DNA of 28,109 nt, taken from contig JBKGZI010000020.1 in the NCBI GenBank assembly GCA_046545675.1, positions 1-28,109 of the forward strand, read 5' to 3'. Origin of the DNA: CAYLTX01 sp046545675 (GTDB lineage: Bacteria > Myxococcota_A > Bradymonadia > Bradymonadales > Bradymonadaceae). The position numbers were made by a program, and so were the translations under genes. Under the pieces are notes generated by a model. The model was not told the DNA's origin, made no database searches, and saw only the letters and a list, made by a program, of their open reading frames with translations. Below are positions 17,326-25,408 of the stretch, one piece after another (the first letter of the stretch is position 1; each line of letters starts with the position of its first letter).

Positions 17326-20300
17326 GGGGACTCCTCGGCGGACGCGGCCACCTCGACTTGCGACACCACGCGGCGGGCGACCAACAGTTCGAGCTCGCTG
17401 ACGGGTCCGTGTTGGCCGAGCTCGACCTGGCCGCGGGCGAATTCGGGCGCCTGCAGGCGCAGGCTGACCCGGCTCACGCTGTGTTCAGCCGGGGCTGGCT
17501 GATCGGGTTGTGACTCGGCGACTTCTCGAACCACGCGCCCCCGAACGCTCAGCCACGCCTGTCTGCGGGCCGAGTCGACCAGCAGCGTCGGCTGCAGCTC
17601 GTCGTCGGCGAGCACCTCGAAGGCCTCGCTCAGATAGATCGGGTTGAGCGTCGCGGCGAAACGCTCGGCGGCATCCTGTGCCTCGTCGAGCGCGGCGTCG
17701 AAGTCGTCTGCAGAGATGGACACGAGCGGAGCCTCCGAGTCTGGCCGCACCGGCCGGCGCATCCACTCGACGATGGAGGCTTCCTGCCAGCCCGAGCCGC
17801 GTCGATCCATCAGCTCGACCATTCGCTGCGGCGAGGGCGACGGCGTCAGCGCGGAACGAAATGCGGCGCCCACCCAAAGTCGCATATGCCGCCCACCGGC
17901 GACCCGGCGCGAGTAGCTCTTCGTGGCGTCGCTCAGCCCGCGCAGCGGCGCATAATCGCGCTGGCCCTCGTCGATCTCCATATCTACGCCGCGCTGCTCG
18001 AACCACTCGTAGAGCGCGCCGACCTCGGCAGGAGCCCGGGCAGCGGCGACGGGCTGGTCCGGGCTCACCAGCATATCAGCGGCGAGGGGTCGCTCGTCGG
18101 CGAGTCCGCGAAGCTGGACCGCCCAGGGGGCGCCGACGTCGATATATTCGCGCTGGAAGGCCCTGTGGGCGGCGGTGAATGAGGTCGTCGGGTCCAGCGG
18201 GTCGAGCGCTACTTGCCCCGGCGACAACGTCTCGGCCTCCGGACTCAACGAGGCGCCCGACGAGCCGCGCATCTTGCTGCCGAAGACCAAGCCCCGGACC
18301 TGCAGCTCGCCTGCGATGAGCGCGGCGACGCGCCAGGTCGAGAATTCGCGGCGAGGATAGGGCACCTCGAGGACCACCGGCGAGCGCGCCTCACAGCCAA
18401 TCATCACCACCCCGAGGCCGCGCAGCGGGCGCCTGCTCTCGCTGAGCGTCCAATAACACGCGTCGGAATTGGCGATCTCGACACGTCCAAGCTCCATACC
18501 GACGGCGGCGGCCGCCGCGCGCACGACGGCGAGGGTGCGCCGGGCGCGCACTCGGCTGTGAGGCTGGCGGCTCATCCGCACCAGGGGGGCGAATACGGCA
18601 CGATCGATGAGCTCGATATCGGCCGGTGTCGCCGCCGTGTCGAGCTCGCCGTAGCCCTGAGCGATGCGAGCCGGGCTCGAGGCCGTACCGAGCATCCAGC
18701 CCTCCAAAAAGGTCAGCAGCGAGCTGGCGCGCTCGGCCTCCTCGCCGCCGGTTCGGCGAGTCGTGGTCACGCCGGCCCGCTTTGCCATCAACTCGGCGGC
18801 GCGCTCCTGGCCTTTGCGGCCGAGCACCACCGTGGTGAAGGAGGACTCGCTGGTGGCGCGCTGGCGGTCCGAATCGTCGAAGACATCCCACTGCATCGAG
18901 ACATCTCCGAGCGCGCGCCGAAGCGCGGCGACCGATAGCTTCGGGTCGAGTTGATGGCCCACAAAGGCTTGGGCGCCATGGGCCGACCCGTTCATGCGAA
19001 GCTGGACGACCCGACGACCCGACAGCGCGAGGTGCATGCGGTGGAACGGGGTCTGCGCGGATTCGAGCGGGCCGATCTCGCGCAGGTTGCCCGCGGTGCT
19101 CACCGAGCCGATCAACAACGCGCTCGCGTCGAGCTCGTAGGCGACCGCCATCGCCGCCAACAGCCGCGTCGGGTCTCCGCCGACCGCGGGCACCTCGACG
19201 ACCGGCCCTTTGGCCGACGGGCGAAAGAGATACGCCCCCCATCCTCGGCCTGCCGGAAAGACATCGGTCGACTCCGCCAGCAAAAACGCGCGGCTGCCGT
19301 CGGGCTCGCCGACCTCGAGCCACTGCAGATCGGTCTGCTCGACGGGCCCCGACAGCCCTCGCCACCGGCTGGTATCGGCCCCGTCGAATAGGCGGTCGAT
19401 GCGCCGGCCGATGGCCTCGATCTGATCGAGATCTTCGGCGCGAATCGGCGCCCCCGGCGGCCGGCTCCGGTAGAAGAGCGCGGTGCGCCGCAGCAGCGCG
19501 TTGGTGGCCTGCTCGACATGCTCCGGGGCGTCTGCCTTCGCGCGAACGGCCACCGGCTCGATCCGGCCGACGCCCAGCGAATGGATCCCGCTGGCAATGC
19601 CCGCGCCGATGACGAAGCCGGCCAGGCTCACCGCAAAGGTGGGCAGGTAGCTCTGGGCGAAGCCGTCTTCGAGGACCTTGAGCGTCAACAGCGAGCTGAG
19701 CAGATAGCCGAAGCCGAAAAAGTCGATCACCTGCGCGCTCGGATCGATCTCGAGCAACGCCCAGGCGCCGATATATTTGAGCAGATAGCCGATCCCGAAG
19801 ACCAGGGTGACCTTGCGCGGCCCCTCGAGGTTCCAGGTTCTCACCACCGGCGCCTTCATCACCAGCGTGGTCACGCCCACCAAGACGATGACCTCGCCGT
19901 AGGTGACCAACGCCTTGAACGGCTCGCTCCAGGAGACCGCCAGCAGCGCCGGAACCAGGATGCCGCCGAAGTTCCAGCCAAATCGCAGGTTGAAGCGCGT
20001 CGAGAGCACCGCCGCGACGATCAAGATGATGTAGGCGCGCGGCGACGACAAAAAGTCGACGGCGGCGTCTTCGTAGTGCAACTGGAATTCAGCCAGCCGA
20101 AGGTTGGTCAGCGGCAAGACGATCTGAGTGGTCACCGCCCAGACGACGGCTGTCGGCAGCAAGAGCTGGGTCAACCCGCGCCGAAGCCCGACCTTCCAGA
20201 ACATATTGGCCGCCAGCGGCACCAGCACCAGCCCCACGGAGTTCAGCGGCCCTGGCGGGGGCAGCGCGCGGCCGGTCAACTCCAGGGTGAGATCCCAGAT

Positions 20301-20747
20301 CGCGGCCCACAGCCACAGCTCACCGACCAGGCGCACGATCACGCTGGTGATGACGAAGGCAAAGAAGCGATCACGCCCGAAAAACGGCGACCACGCCCCG
20401 GCCCTGCCCATCCCGTCCGACAGCCCCCGCACCAACGCGTAGGTGATCAGCCCCTCGATGAGCACGATCGCGGCGCTCGACGGCGCGATGATAAAGACGC
20501 TGGTCAAATAGCCCGGCACCACCAGGCCGACGAAGACGAAGCCGAAGGCCTCGGCCAACGCCCAAAGACAGATCAATCCCACCAGGACGATCGTGATGAC
20601 CGAACTGTCAAAGCCTCCGCCCGGGAAAATCTCGAGAGGGAACAACTCAATCAATCTCGGAACCGTGCTTGGGAAGGCTGATGACAAAACGGGTGCCGCC
20701 GTCGACGGAGCTGGCGGCGTCGAAGCGGCCGCCGCCGGCCTCGACAT
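17322..20747 (-). CDS. pgsC: Tandem PgsC-like membrane protein fused to two degenerate hydrolase domains
   Basis: This is a 1141-residue protein. Residues about 38-385 contain many membrane helices. The first unit carries the PgsC signature GLVVPGYLTSVF (about 73) and later GRDRFFAFVITSVIVRL. A second unit repeats the pattern with GGILVPALLAV (about 262), GPRKVTLVFGIGYLLKY and FGFGYLLSS. Bacillus PgsC has one unit of about 150 residues. The soluble tail has two domains (about 495-680 and 775-985) that follow the same strand order as the operon's lipoprotein hydrolase, but its APHS motif becomes VPAV and VPYP and the final VELS glutamate is not kept. They could bind polymer without cutting it. 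The ATG at 20747 overlaps the previous gene by 101 bases and adds an Ala/Pro/Ser-rich lead. TTG codons at 20654 or 20645 are possible alternative starts. The stop overlaps the next ATG by four bases. Confidence 0.8.
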   Translation of the reverse strand: MSRPAAAASTPPAPSTAAPVLSSAFPSTVPRLIELFPLEIFPGGGFDSSVITIVLVGLICLWALAEAFGFVFVGLVVPGYLTSVFIIAPSSAAIVLIEGLITYALVRGLSDGMGRAGAWSPFFGRDRFFAFVITSVIVRLVGELWLWAAIWDLTLELTGRALPPPGPLNSVGLVLVPLAANMFWKVGLRRGLTQLLLPTAVVWAVTTQIVLPLTNLRLAEFQLHYEDAAVDFLSSPRAYIILIVAAVLSTRFNLRFGWNFGGILVPALLAVSWSEPFKALVTYGEVIVLVGVTTLVMKAPVVRTWNLEGPRKVTLVFGIGYLLKYIGAWALLEIDPSAQVIDFFGFGYLLSSLLTLKVLEDGFAQSYLPTFAVSLAGFVIGAGIASGIHSLGVGRIEPVAVRAKADAPEHVEQATNALLRRTALFYRSRPPGAPIRAEDLDQIEAIGRRIDRLFDGADTSRWRGLSGPVEQTDLQWLEVGEPDGSRAFLLAESTDVFPAGRGWGAYLFRPSAKGPVVEVPAVGGDPTRLLAAMAVAYELDASALLIGSVSTAGNLREIGPLESAQTPFHRMHLALSGRRVVQLRMNGSAHGAQAFVGHQLDPKLSVAALRRALGDVSMQWDVFDDSDRQRATSESSFTTVVLGRKGQERAAELMAKRAGVTTTRRTGGEEAERASSLLTFLEGWMLGTASSPARIAQGYGELDTAATPADIELIDRAVFAPLVRMSRQPHSRVRARRTLAVVRAAAAAVGMELGRVEIANSDACYWTLSESRRPLRGLGVVMIGCEARSPVVLEVPYPRREFSTWRVAALIAGELQVRGLVFGSKMRGSSGASLSPEAETLSPGQVALDPLDPTTSFTAAHRAFQREYIDVGAPWAVQLRGLADERPLAADMLVSPDQPVAAARAPAEVGALYEWFEQRGVDMEIDEGQRDYAPLRGLSDATKSYSRRVAGGRHMRLWVGAAFRSALTPSPSPQRMVELMDRRGSGWQEASIVEWMRRPVRPDSEAPLVSISADDFDAALDEAQDAAERFAATLNPIYLSEAFEVLADDELQPTLLVDSARRQAWLSVRGRVVREVAESQPDQPAPAEHSVSRVSLRLQAPEFARGQVELGQHGPVSELELLVARRVVSQVEVAASAEESP

Positions 20748-23280
20748 AACTCTTGCTGATGACCAGGCGGTTGTCGTCGCGGCTGACCTCGCCGGCAGAC
20801 GCTTCGAGCAGACGCTGCATGAGCGCGTTCGGCAGGCCCAGCCCGGGCACGTCCAGGCTCAATGAGACCTGGCCGTCGCCGTCATCGGCGCGGATGGTGA
20901 TTTTATCGGCCTGGGCGACAAACTCCAAGCTGTCGACCAAAATGAGCTTCAGGGCGCGCTGCAACGACTCGGCGTGACCCTCGGCGGTCAACAACTCCTC
21001 GGGCATATCCAACTCGATGTGGGGCAATTCGACGGCCTCCTCGGTGCTGCGAAGCGCCTCGCGCACCACATGCTGCAGCGCCACCGGCAGGCGCTCGATC
21101 GCCTCCTGGTTGGGCGGGTCGAGCACGTTGGCGAAGTCGTCGAGCATATGATTCATATCGCCCAGGCTCGACTGCAGCCCGCTGACCAGCTCTCGCTCGG
21201 CCTCGCCGAGCCCGTCGCTCATCGCCAAGACCTGACTATAGCCCGTGACCACGCTCATCACGTCCGCCGCGCGGGTGTGAATGGAGCGCACCAACCCGAG
21301 CTTCTGACGGTCTTGGGCCACCGCGCGGGTGACGTCGACGGCGGTGACGCTCATGCCGGTGACCTGGCGGTCGGCGCCGGATTGATTGGCCATCGGATCG
21401 CCGGCCTGGCGGTGGGCAAGCGCCACGCGGAAATGAACCTGGCGCTCGGGCACGCCGCCGAGCCGGGCGCGAAATTCGAGCGGCTCGTCGTCGACCAGCA
21501 CCTGCTGGAGGCGCTCGGTGGCCACCGCCACCGACTCCTGGCGTACCGTGGCGACGAGCTCGGCCAACGAGCCGTATTCGAGCGGCTGGCCCTGCCGGTC
21601 GACCAACAGCCCGGCGATGGTCGAATTCTCGAAGGTCACCTCGCCAAATAAGTTGGTCATCATCAGCCCCACGCGGGCGTTTTCAGCCACATCCTCGAGG
21701 GTGCGCCGGTCCAGCTCCAGGCGCTCCATCGCCGCCAGCGCCGACTCCATGACCTCATCGGCGGCCTTCATTCGCTGCTGGAGGAGCCCCGGCGCCTCGC
21801 GCTCGAGCTGGCGCCAATACATCTCCTGGGCGAGTTGAGCGGCGATACGACCGATAAGGGGCCGGTGGTGGCGCAAAAATGCGTCGGCGTCGGCGGCGAA
21901 GACAAACCAGAACCCCCGCAATCGCCCGCCCGCATGCAGCGGCACGAGGATCGTCTCGAAGCGCTCGTCGCTCAGGTAGGTCGTGGTCGTCGACGCCCGG
22001 CCCTGCTCCAGGCCGACGCGATACGGCGCTCTGCGCACATCACGGCGGCGCTCGTCGATATCCGTCTCGTCCATCTGATGGAACGCGCGAAACTCGATCC
22101 ACCAGCTATCGGGGGGCAGCTCCGCCAGGGCCGCCTGCTCGACCGGCAACAGCTTGCGAGTACGGGTAAGCAGGCCCGCCCAAAACCCGTTGTCGTCATC
22201 GGCGACGAAGGCGCGGCGCTGGTCAGCGTGGCGCACCGCTCCCGAGAGGCGCTCGCGAATCTCATCGCGCACCTCGTCTTCAAAAACGCGGATCCCCTGC
22301 ATTCCCAGATAGGAGCTCCAGGCCCCGATGATGGCGACCAGCGTCTGCGTGCGCAGCCCAAACGAAAAGGCGAGTACCTCCAGGCCGAACCACACCACGG
22401 CGAGCACCACGAGCGCGGGCACCCCGAAGGATTTTCGCGACAGCCATGCCCCGACGAAGACGCCTAAAACAAGCAGCACATAAGCCGGCCACACCCAGGT
22501 GTCGAATTGAGCATCATCGATCAGCGTGGCGGCGGCCTCGGCGCGCACCGCTGCGCTGGGCATCGCGCCCAGGGGCGTGTCGACCTGCGCGGTGCCGGGC
22601 AGGCTGGGGACGACCCACACGATACCGTCGCGAAATATCTCGCCGGAGAGGTCCTCGGAGACTGCGTGCGCCGCCGAGAGCCGTGGCAGGCCCTCTCCGC
22701 CGACATAGTTGATCTCGACGGGCGAAGAACCCGTCGCATCGGGCCGGATACCCGCCCACGACCAGATCTCGGTGAGCAACGAGCACTCGGATGCCGACAA
22801 GCTCAGGGCTCCCCGGGGTTCGAGCTCGGTCGTCTCCCGCCAGGCACATGCCTTCGGCAGGCTCGACGGGCGCGCCGACGCGCCAAAGAAGATCACTCGC
22901 CGGTGAGTCGAGCAGATCGACGCCACGCCGTCCGCCGGCTCAAAAACACCCGGCAGCCAATGGATTGCCACGCCTGTGGGGTCCGCTTCGCTCAGCGAGC
23001 GCGTCAGCGCCTCGAGCTGCGAATCCGCGAACGGGGGCTCTCCGACGCGATCGACGTAGGATTGATCCACGGTGACCAAGAAGACCTTGGCGCCGGATTC
23101 GCGCTCGCCGCGAAGCTCGAAATACCACCGGTCGAGCTGAGACTGGGCAGCGTCGAGCCCGCCGACCGCCTGCAAGACGGCCAGCGCGATCAATACGATT
23201 CCTCCCACCAGAAGCCGGGTGCGCTCGCGGCGCACGAATCGATCCGTCTTCCAGCGAATGGCGCTCCAACTCGGCAACAA
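20647..23280 (-). CDS. CHASE2-domain sensor with degenerate histidine-kinase core
   Basis: This is an 877-residue membrane sensor. It has one membrane helix (about 24-43), a periplasmic CHASE2-type domain (LDRWYFELRG, then VFLVTVDQSYVDRVG with a following helix and GVAIHW) up to about 255, and three membrane helices (about 262-330). A GAF-like region lies near 345-500, a PAS-like region near 525-650, then a HisKA/HATPase-like tail. The kinase residues look lost. The H-box stretch reads SIHTRAADVMSVVTGYSQVL, with His out of register. The N-box lacks the usual Asn (LILVDSLEF), and the DxGxG box reads VPGLGLP. I therefore expect no normal phosphotransfer, and no response regulator gene is nearby. 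As first gene of the operon it may sense the envelope and control the synthase directly. The TTG start follows a stop codon directly and has no good ribosome site, so the exact start is uncertain. Confidence 0.8.
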   Translation of the reverse strand: MLPSWSAIRWKTDRFVRRERTRLLVGGIVLIALAVLQAVGGLDAAQSQLDRWYFELRGERESGAKVFLVTVDQSYVDRVGEPPFADSQLEALTRSLSEADPTGVAIHWLPGVFEPADGVASICSTHRRVIFFGASARPSSLPKACAWRETTELEPRGALSLSASECSLLTEIWSWAGIRPDATGSSPVEINYVGGEGLPRLSAAHAVSEDLSGEIFRDGIVWVVPSLPGTAQVDTPLGAMPSAAVRAEAAATLIDDAQFDTWVWPAYVLLVLGVFVGAWLSRKSFGVPALVVLAVVWFGLEVLAFSFGLRTQTLVAIIGAWSSYLGMQGIRVFEDEVRDEIRERLSGAVRHADQRRAFVADDDNGFWAGLLTRTRKLLPVEQAALAELPPDSWWIEFRAFHQMDETDIDERRRDVRRAPYRVGLEQGRASTTTTYLSDERFETILVPLHAGGRLRGFWFVFAADADAFLRHHRPLIGRIAAQLAQEMYWRQLEREAPGLLQQRMKAADEVMESALAAMERLELDRRTLEDVAENARVGLMMTNLFGEVTFENSTIAGLLVDRQGQPLEYGSLAELVATVRQESVAVATERLQQVLVDDEPLEFRARLGGVPERQVHFRVALAHRQAGDPMANQSGADRQVTGMSVTAVDVTRAVAQDRQKLGLVRSIHTRAADVMSVVTGYSQVLAMSDGLGEAERELVSGLQSSLGDMNHMLDDFANVLDPPNQEAIERLPVALQHVVREALRSTEEAVELPHIELDMPEELLTAEGHAESLQRALKLILVDSLEFVAQADKITIRADDGDGQVSLSLDVPGLGLPNALMQRLLEASAGEVSRDDNRLVISKSYVEAGGGRFDAASSVDGGTRFVISLPKHGSEID

Positions 23281-23364
23281 TCATCCACGGCTTGATTCTG
23301 AAGTATTCCTCGAGGACGCCTCGACTCCGGCGCTGGTGCAAGAATCTTAGTGTCCACGCGCCGC

Positions 23365-23392
23365 ATTATAGAAGTTAACCAAGAAAACTCAA
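23365..23392 (-). promoter_or_regulatory. Strong sigma70-like promoter of the six-gene polymer operon
   Basis: On the minus strand a perfect TATAAT (23365-23370) lies 16 bases downstream of TTGAGT (23387-23392, 4 of 6) in an AT-rich island unlike the GC-rich surroundings. Transcription would start near 23358, about 78 bases before the TTG of the CHASE2 gene. All six genes downstream are on the same strand, with overlaps or gaps of at most 83 bases, so this is the likely main promoter. Confidence 0.7.
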
Positions 23393-23413
23393 TTTTTCAC
23401 TTATATCGCTCGC

Positions 23414-24106
23414 TCATCGAAGCACGTCGCGAAGCGTTCTCCAGAGGGTCGCGGCGAGCGCGATGAGCCCGGCCGCCGGCGTGGCGAAGCTCGCCGAGGC
23501 GTCCATCGCCAACGCGCTCGCGCCGCTGACTACACACCACAGGAGCGGAACGACCAGGAGCAACCACTGGGGCCGCCGCGCCGTGAGCAACAAGCCCAAC
23601 GTCGCGATCACGGTCGGATCCGGCGCGACGCCAAAGACCTCCACGCCTGTCCATTCGCGCCCCAATAGCGGCCCGAGCAGCGGGAAGATGGCCAGCGCGA
23701 AGACGGCCAGCCCGAGCCCCAGCCAGCCGGCGCCATCGAGGTCTTGTTTTCTGTCGGAGTCAGCGTCGGAGTCGGGCGCGCAGTCGAGGCGGCCGAGCAC
23801 ACCCGCCCCGGCCAAGAGAGCCCCCTGGGCGATGAACGCCCAGCCAAAATGCTCGGCGGCCCAGTTGAGGTTGGCGTAAAGCTCGAGGTGGAAGGTGTAG
23901 CCGACAAAAGCCCAGCTTGCGCCCAAGATGAGCCCGACCCAGCGGCCGCGGCCTCGCCAGGCCAGCGCGATCACGGCAATTCCCAATAAAATTGCGAGGA
24001 TATGCGCCGGCCAAATGGCCTCATTTTGGCGCACGAAGAGCCGAAAATAGACCTCCGGACCAAACGGAAAAAAATCCATCAGCGAATATGTGGAGAGATC
24101 TCCCAT
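23414..24106 (-). CDS. DUF6064 family integral membrane protein
   Basis: This is a 230-residue protein with about six hydrophobic helices. The N-terminal pattern YSLMDFFPFGPEVYFRLFVRQNEAIWPA, the central WAFVGYTFHLELYANLNWAA and the late GVAPDPTVIATLGLLL with a following PLLW all match my memory of DUF6064 proteins, whose function is unknown. An acidic linker of about 20 residues (DSDADSDRK region) separates two membrane halves. The ATG at 24106 overlaps the stop of the aldo/keto reductase gene by one base (TGATG), which indicates coupled translation. A longer reading frame upstream would run through the reductase gene and is not credible. The gene ends just before the AT-rich promoter of the polymer operon. 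Confidence 0.8.
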   Translation of the reverse strand: MGDLSTYSLMDFFPFGPEVYFRLFVRQNEAIWPAHILAILLGIAVIALAWRGRGRWVGLILGASWAFVGYTFHLELYANLNWAAEHFGWAFIAQGALLAGAGVLGRLDCAPDSDADSDRKQDLDGAGWLGLGLAVFALAIFPLLGPLLGREWTGVEVFGVAPDPTVIATLGLLLTARRPQWLLLVVPLLWCVVSGASALAMDASASFATPAAGLIALAATLWRTLRDVLR

Positions 24107-25038
24107 CACAGCGATTGGACGTAGGAGAGCATGCGCTTTCGCATCCGCACGCCGGGCAGTCGGCCGCGCGCGGCGCCCATATTCTCGCGCATATGCTCGA
24201 CCTTGGTGGTCGCGGGGATGGCGCAGGTCACGGAGGGATGGGAGACGATGAATTTGAGCAAAAATTGCGGCCAATTCTCGCAGTCGATCTCGCCGGCCCA
24301 CTCGGGCAGCGGCTCCTTGCCCTTGAAGCGATCAACGACGCTGCCGCCGCCGAACGGCCGGTTGATGAGCACGGCGATGTCACGCTCGCCCGCCAGCGGC
24401 AAGAGACGGTCCTCGGCCCGGCGATTGAGGATATTGTAGGTAAATTGAACGAAGTCGAGATCGTGGGACTCCATGATCTTCACGAAGTCGTCGTGGCGGC
24501 GCCCGTGCGAGGTCGTGATGCCGACGTAGCGAATCTCGCCCTTTTCCTTCATCTCCTGGAGCGTCTCAAGGTGCTCTCGCCAGGCGAGCAGGTTGTGGAC
24601 CTGCATCAGATCTAAGCGGGCGATGCCCCACTTCTCTCTGGACTCGGCGGTCTGGTCGCGGGTTTTGTCGCCGTCGCGCGTCCAGACCTTGTCGGCGGCG
24701 AAGACTTTGTCCTCGGCGCCGAGTTTGTCGAGCCCGTAGCCGACGACGTCCTGAGCGGAGCCATACATCGGCGACGAATCGATCACACGGCCGCCGCCCT
24801 TGAAGAACGCCTCGAGCACCTTGGTTCGCTGATCGCGCAGCTTCTTGTCGGCGCCGACGTTGAAGGTGCGCCAGGTGCCCATGCCGATGACCGGCAGCTT
24901 CTGGCCGCTCGAGGGAATGGCCCGTGTGATCAGCCCGTCGGTGCTGGCAGCGACGCCGAACGGGAAGAGCGCGGCCGTCGCAAAACCTGCCCCGAGCGCC
25001 TTGAGCGCGGCGCGTCGGCTAATTCTGAGGTCGTCCAT
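24106..25038 (-). CDS. Tat-exported aldo/keto reductase
   Basis: This is a 310-residue NAD(P)H-dependent oxidoreductase of the aldo/keto reductase superfamily, which reduces carbonyl compounds. The N-terminus has a twin-arginine signal (SRRAALKAL at 8-16, then a hydrophobic stretch to about 31), so the folded enzyme is probably exported to the periplasm. The catalytic tetrad is visible as D87 and Y92 in VIDSSPMYG, K117 in AADKVW and H148 in MQVHN. The later IRYVGITTS and the NRPFGGG segment fit the TIM-barrel cofactor end. It is the first gene of a two-gene unit with the DUF6064 protein. A periplasmic reductase is unusual but recurs among Tat-exported members. The natural substrate is unknown. 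No strong ribosome site or promoter is obvious upstream. Confidence 0.9.
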   Translation of the reverse strand: MDDLRISRRAALKALGAGFATAALFPFGVAASTDGLITRAIPSSGQKLPVIGMGTWRTFNVGADKKLRDQRTKVLEAFFKGGGRVIDSSPMYGSAQDVVGYGLDKLGAEDKVFAADKVWTRDGDKTRDQTAESREKWGIARLDLMQVHNLLAWREHLETLQEMKEKGEIRYVGITTSHGRRHDDFVKIMESHDLDFVQFTYNILNRRAEDRLLPLAGERDIAVLINRPFGGGSVVDRFKGKEPLPEWAGEIDCENWPQFLLKFIVSHPSVTCAIPATTKVEHMRENMGAARGRLPGVRMRKRMLSYVQSL

Positions 25039-25153
25039 ATCGTCTGACTCGGCCGGAGGATAACTCGATGTGGCAAGCTAAACGCCCCGCGGTGGATTTC
25101 CACGGCCGCGCTCGGAAGACCGGTTGCCTGGTCGTCCTTAGTCTATGAATGGC

Positions 25154-25327
25154 GGGTGTGTTCATCGTCTGTAGGTTGGCAGAAGATGCCCTCCCCGCTT
25201 TTGCAGTCCAAAAGTGGCACGGTCAACCCGCATAAAGGAGGATCAAGGTGGGGCCCCTCCTCGATCCTCCCCTTCGCTACGCGCGGGGAGGGAGTGCAGT
25301 GCTGACCGACAGACGATGAACACACCC
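25154..25327. mobile_element. 174-bp MITE-like element with 19-bp perfect terminal inverted repeats
   Basis: The ends gggtgtgttcatcgtctgt (25154-25172) and acagacgatgaacacaccc (25309-25327) are perfect inverted repeats of 19 bases. Similarity continues inward at equal spacing to ccctccccgc and gcggggaggg, giving imperfect termini of about 45 bases. The element is flanked by a perfect 9-bp direct repeat atgaatggc (25145-25153 and 25328-25336), the expected target-site duplication. There is no transposase gene, so it is non-autonomous and would be mobilised in trans by an insertion sequence with matching ends. The internal part contains further short GC-rich inverted segments and could fold when transcribed. 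Confidence 0.85.
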
Positions 25328-25343
25328 ATGAATGGCGGCAGCT

Positions 25344-25372
25344 TTGCACAATCAAACTATCTGCAATACGAT
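25344..25372 (+). promoter_or_regulatory. Possible promoter of the metalloprotease gene
   Basis: TTGCAC (25344-25349) and TACGAT (25367-25372) are 17 bases apart and lie about 37 bases before the ATG. The matches are 3 of 6 and 4 of 6. It begins only 17 bases after the end of the MITE-like element, so the element may have replaced upstream control sequence. Confidence 0.35.
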
Positions 25373-25408
25373 GCCCCCGTATCCGCCATTTTTGATCGAG
25401 GTCCCGAC

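Larger units (their letters stand above)
25039..25408 (+). other. Intergenic region between divergent genes, interrupted by a MITE-like element
   Basis: These 370 bases separate the reductase gene (minus strand) from the metalloprotease gene (plus strand). The left 115 bases contain a small inverted repeat gtggatttccac (25090-25101) inside a GC-rich palindromic context, which could be an operator or chance. The middle is the 174-bp element described separately. The right 72 bases hold a possible promoter. I see no gene in it. The short reading frames here follow the inverted repeats of the element. Confidence 0.7.

Noticed and set aside
17322..20747. Alternative reading as a 7TM-transglutaminase type protein
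   Set aside because: The GLVVPGYL signature and the partner PgsB ligase favour PgsC. No transglutaminase-like Cys-His-Asp pattern and no ATP-grasp partner gene are seen.
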